This document shows, piece after piece, positions 61,530 through 64,000 of a stretch of 64,000 nucleotides of DNA. This stretch comes from Massilia horti (GTDB lineage: Bacteria; Pseudomonadota; Gammaproteobacteria; Burkholderiales; Burkholderiaceae_D), in assembly GCF_004614195.1 (NCBI RefSeq), contig NZ_SPUM01000109.1, positions 62,001-126,000 on the forward strand, written 5' to 3'. The stretch's first letter is position 1; every line of letters starts with the position of its first letter. Below the pieces are notes generated by a model. That model was not told the DNA's origin. It was given only the letters and a program-made list of their open reading frames with translations, and made no database searches. The position numbers and the translations under genes were made by a program.

Positions 61530-62648
61530 ATGAGTAAAACCAAAACGGATGCAGGCGGGGACGACGGCGAGCGCCGCGGCCAGCCAACCATGGCCGATGT
61601 TGCCAAGCTGGCGGGCGTGTCGGCGATGACCGTCTCGCGCGTGATGAACGGCAAGGGGCTGGTGCGCGAAAGTACCCGGCAAAAGGTGGCCGAGGCGATC
61701 GCCGCCCTGAACTACACGCCCAACCAGGAGGCGCGCAACCTGGCCGGTTCCAAGCCGATCCGCATCGGTTTCTTGTACAGTAATCCGAGTGCGGCCTACC
61801 TGAGCGAATTCCTGGTTGGCCTGCTGGGCCAGTCGGGCCTGAACAACGTCCAGCTGTTCGTGGAAAAGTGCGAGGCCGGCGAAAAAGAGGAAGAGCAGAC
61901 CCGGCGCCTGATCGAGAATGGACTGGACGGCATCATCCTGCCGCCGCCGCTGTGCGACAGCGAGGCTGTGATCGACTGCATCGCGGCGGCCGACATCCCG
62001 GCCGTGGTGGTCGCCTGCGGCCTGCCCGACCAGCGCGTGGGCTCGGTCAGCATCGACGACTACCAGGCGGCTTACCGCATGGCGCGCCACCTGATAGCGC
62101 TCGGCCACCAGCGCATCGGCTTCGTGGTCGGCCACCCGAACCAGACCGCCAGCGCGCGGCGCCTGGCCGGCTATCGCGCAGCGATCGCGGAAACCGGCGC
62201 CGACGCGTCGGAAGAACTGGTGGTGCAGGGCATGTTCACCTACCGTTCGGGGCTGGACGCCGCCGAGCACCTGCTTGCGCTGGCCGACCGCCCGACCGCG
62301 ATCTTTGCCAGCAACGACGACATGGCCGCGGCCGCGGTGGCGGTGGCGCACCGCCTGGGCCTGGATGTGCCGGGCGACCTGACGGTCACCGGTTTCGACG
62401 ACACGGCGCTGGCGACCACGATCTGGCCCGAGCTGACCACGGTGCGCCAGCCGATCGCCGAAATGGCGCGCGAAGCGGTGCAGGCGGTGGTGCGGCGCGT
62501 GCGCGCGCTGCGCGAAGGCGGGCCGGCGGCGCCGGAGCAGGTGACGATGGACTTCGAGTTGGTGCGACGGCAGTCGGATGCGGCGCCGCGGACCCGTCCG
62601 CCGTCAGGGCTGCCGCTCGCGCCGAACAGGCAGCGTTACGTGAGCTGA
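61530..62648 (+). CDS. LacI-family transcriptional regulator
   Basis: A 372-residue DNA-binding repressor. The helix-turn-helix is TMADVAKLAGVSAMTVSRVM (about residues 21-40), followed by the hinge LNYTPNQEARNLAG and a periplasmic-binding-protein-like sugar domain (IRIGFLYSNPSAAYLSEFLV, ASNDDMAAAAVAVAHRLGL, VTGFDDTALATTIWPELTTV). I chose the ATG at 61530 with AGGA 10 bases upstream; a TTG 18 bases earlier is a weaker alternative. It is intact although the neighbouring hydrolase genes are broken. Three LacI-type sites in the flank are likely its targets. The ligand is unknown; a sugar acid or xylan product is a fair guess. Confidence 0.92.
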   Translation: MSKTKTDAGGDDGERRGQPTMADVAKLAGVSAMTVSRVMNGKGLVRESTRQKVAEAIAALNYTPNQEARNLAGSKPIRIGFLYSNPSAAYLSEFLVGLLGQSGLNNVQLFVEKCEAGEKEEEQTRRLIENGLDGIILPPPLCDSEAVIDCIAAADIPAVVVACGLPDQRVGSVSIDDYQAAYRMARHLIALGHQRIGFVVGHPNQTASARRLAGYRAAIAETGADASEELVVQGMFTYRSGLDAAEHLLALADRPTAIFASNDDMAAAAVAVAHRLGLDVPGDLTVTGFDDTALATTIWPELTTVRQPIAEMAREAVQAVVRRVRALREGGPAAPEQVTMDFELVRRQSDAAPRTRPPSGLPLAPNRQRYVS

Positions 62649-62669
62649 TTACCACGGCCAGTTGCCGGA

Positions 62670-62779
62670 GGCGTAGGGTGGGCACCTGTGCCCACGCGGT
62701 TCGCGAACGCGGCGTAACGAAGCAGCAGCCGCAAGTCGGCATGCCGTGACCGCGTGCGCACAGGTGCGCACCCTACGCC
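62670..62779. repeat. GTAGGGTG dispersed inverted-repeat element
   Basis: Arms GGCGTAGGGTGGGCACCTGT (left) and ACAGGTGCGCACCCTACGCC (right) flank a loop with TTCGCGAAC and GCCGCAAGTC blocks, both found in the central element. The left arm has GGGCACCTGTGCCC where other copies have GCGCACCTGTGCGC. It lies 21 bases after the LacI gene. Confidence 0.85.
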
Positions 62780-62832
62780 GCTGATTCCCGTGAACGGCCC
62801 AATAACAACGCCGACGTCCCATAACGCATCCC

Positions 62833-62946
62833 GTAGGGTGGGCGGCTGTGCCGCCCACGCGTCCAGCAAACGCTGGCACAGTGGTTGTGCGTTCGGTTGA
62901 TCCCCCCTCTGTTTGAACGCGTGGGCGGGAAACACGCTCACCCTAC
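62833..62946. repeat. GTAGGGTG element, diverged copy
   Basis: Outer ends GTAGGGTG and CACCCTAC are kept, with inner arms built on GGGCGGCTGTGCCGCCCACG and CGTGGGCGGGAAACACGC. The loop is unrelated to the other copies. It stands in tandem with the preceding element, 53 bases apart, in a 465-base gene-free stretch between the LacI gene and the GH3 remnant. Confidence 0.75.
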
Positions 62947-63031
62947 GACCTGCCGCCCGCTCCCCACTCGAGCTTCTTCAGCAGAAGATCGAATATCAAT
63001 TGACAAGGTCGAAGATGCCCGCATAGACTTG

Positions 63032-63049
63032 AATGGTTGCGATAACATT
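63032..63049 (+). promoter_or_regulatory. LacI-type operator, site 3
   Basis: AATGGTTGCGATAACATT differs from site 1 at two of 18 positions and has a better palindrome around a central CG. It lies 64 bases before the GH3 remnant start codon. Confidence 0.7.
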
Positions 63050-63113
63050 TCTGTTAATGGAATGTTTGCATGCGAACGGCAGACAAACAACAACAAGAGT
63101 GGAGACAACAGTC

Positions 63114-63378
63114 ATGGGTATCAAACGCAGACAGTTCCTCGCATCCGTTGGCGGGCATGGCGGGCATCGCCGCCGTTCCCGCAGCCGTCGCAGCTAACAA
63201 AGCCAATAATGGCGCCGTGCCCGTCTATAAGCTGGCCAGCGCACCGGTCAACGCGCGCATCGAAGACCTGCTCGCGCGCATGACGCTCGAGGAAAAGATC
63301 GCGCAGATGCAGTGCGTGTGGCTGACCAAGTCCGATCTTCAGAACTCGGACATAACAAACGAGAGGAATCATGACTAA
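63114..63378 (+). pseudogene. GH3 glycosidase gene, 5' remnant
   Basis: ATG with GGAGA upstream opens a Tat-type signal (MGIKRRQFLASV). One extra G then shifts the frame, which otherwise reads GMAGIAAVPAAVAAN and continues into IEDLLARMTLEEKIAQMQCV, the conserved N-terminal motif of GH3 beta-glucosidases and beta-xylosidases. After WLTKSDLQN the homology stops, and the sequence runs into the leader of the next gene, ending at a TAA-less junction and a TGA-type stop at 63376-63378. Most of the enzyme, including the nucleophile Asp, is deleted. Confidence 0.82.
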
Positions 63379-64000
63379 TCAAGCCACCTTGCTGCCCGAG
63401 GACCTGGAGCACGCGCTGCTGGTCGGCCGCGTCTGGCGCATTGGTGTGGGTCCGACCGTGGTCGCGGTGCGCGGCGGTCGCTTGGTCGACATCACGCTTC
63501 ATGCGGCGACGGTGTCCGACCTGTTCGAACGCCACGATCTGACAAGCCTGGTGCGCGACGCCGACGGCGAAGACCTCGGCTCGGCCCAGGAGCTGGTCGA
63601 GGCTGCCCTGCGCGGCGAGGCTGGGCCGAACGGCCTGCGCCTCTTGGCGCCGTGCGACCTGCAGGCGATCAAGGGTTGCGGCGTGACCTTCGCGGTCAGC
63701 TTGCTCGAGCGCGTAATCGAGGAACAGGCCAAGGGTATTCCGGCGCGCGCCGCCGAGCTGCGCCAGCAGATCCAGGCCTGCATCGGCTCGAACCTGTCGG
63801 ACATTCGACCCGGCTCGGATGGCGCGATGCGCCTGAAAGCCCAGCTGATCGAGCAGGGCCTGTGGTCGCAGTACATGGAAGTGGGCATCGGCCCGGACGC
63901 CGAGGTGTTTACCAAGTCGCAGCCGATGTCGGCGGTGGGCCACGGCGCGGCCGTTGGCCTGCACCCGGCTTCGCACTGGAACAACCCGGAGCCGGAGATC
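63371..64000 (+). CDS. FAH-family dehydratase, 3'-truncated by window edge
   Basis: The frame stays open to the window end (210 codons). GAGAGG lies 4-5 bases before the ATG. The sequence (LLVGRVWRIGVGPTVVAVRG, SAQELVEAALRGEAG, LLAPCDLQAIKGCGVTFAVS, YMEVGIGPDAEVFTKSQPMS, VGHGAAVGLHPASHWNNPEP) matches the fumarylacetoacetate-hydrolase-fold enzymes of oxidative pentose pathways. These include the 2-keto-3-deoxy-D-xylonate/L-arabonate dehydratases that yield alpha-ketoglutarate semialdehyde. No defect is seen. It abuts and slightly overlaps the GH3 remnant, so its promoter may now be the GH3 one under site 3. Confidence 0.8.
   Translation, partial: MTNQATLLPEDLEHALLVGRVWRIGVGPTVVAVRGGRLVDITLHAATVSDLFERHDLTSLVRDADGEDLGSAQELVEAALRGEAGPNGLRLLAPCDLQAIKGCGVTFAVSLLERVIEEQAKGIPARAAELRQQIQACIGSNLSDIRPGSDGAMRLKAQLIEQGLWSQYMEVGIGPDAEVFTKSQPMSAVGHGAAVGLHPASHWNNPEPEI

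Noticed and set aside
62670..62946. CRISPR array, because of two repeat-rich elements in tandem
   Set aside because: They are inverted repeats of differing sequence and there are only two units, with no regular direct repeats and no cas genes.

Overview
The window is GC-rich and looks like the chromosome of a betaproteobacterium. My best guess is Oxalobacteraceae (Massilia/Duganella-like), inferred from base composition, protein style and gene content; I ran no search. The dominant feature is structural. Bases 1-60248 form one enormous inverted repeat in which position x pairs with position 60249-x. The two arms (1-30091 and 30158-60248, 30,091 bp each) are separated by a 66-bp non-palindromic centre (30092-30157). 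Every gene in the left arm recurs in the right arm on the opposite strand with the same protein, and nucleotide spot checks at the tRNA, the centre and the outer end match exactly. The centre sits inside a short dispersed inverted-repeat element (30064-30185). A fold-back at that element, either an assembly or library artefact or an in vivo palindromic rearrangement, is the simplest explanation. The outer end of the palindrome is not visible because the window starts at the mirror of base 60248. The unique genetic content is therefore about 34 kb.

Reading one arm from its outer end towards the centre, the order is: glucarate dehydratase (gudD); a DUF1622 membrane protein; a membrane-bound GGDEF-EAL cyclic-di-GMP protein; tRNA-Lys(TTT) with its own promoter and terminator; a lower-GC island with a type VI secretion Hcp, a putative cell-wall amidase effector and a putative periplasmic immunity protein; a decayed ABC-exporter fragment; a 73-aa protein; two exported proteins; a urease locus (urea transporter, ureABC, ureFGD, nickel transporter, no ureE); an mdtABC-type RND efflux operon with its outer-membrane factor, fused by 4-base overlaps; a chemoreceptor; a divergent NRAMP transporter; and a cytosolic 5'-nucleotidase.

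The unique right flank (60249-64000) holds the remains of a plant-polysaccharide locus. It contains a broken SGNH esterase, a broken GH67 alpha-glucuronidase and a broken GH3 glycosidase, with an intact LacI-family regulator and the 5' part of a fumarylacetoacetate-hydrolase-fold gene resembling 2-keto-3-deoxy-pentonate dehydratases. Three copies of a LacI-type operator motif (consensus near AATGGTTGCGCTATCATT) lie in front of these genes, so the regulon can still be read although its hydrolases are lost.

Functionally, the urease locus couples urea uptake, nickel uptake and enzyme maturation. The Hcp module is an auxiliary antibacterial cassette that would need a T6SS core elsewhere. gudD and the flank point to past use of glucuronoxylan and sugar acids. 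Full annotation text is given on one copy of each duplicated gene; the mirror copy has a short entry.
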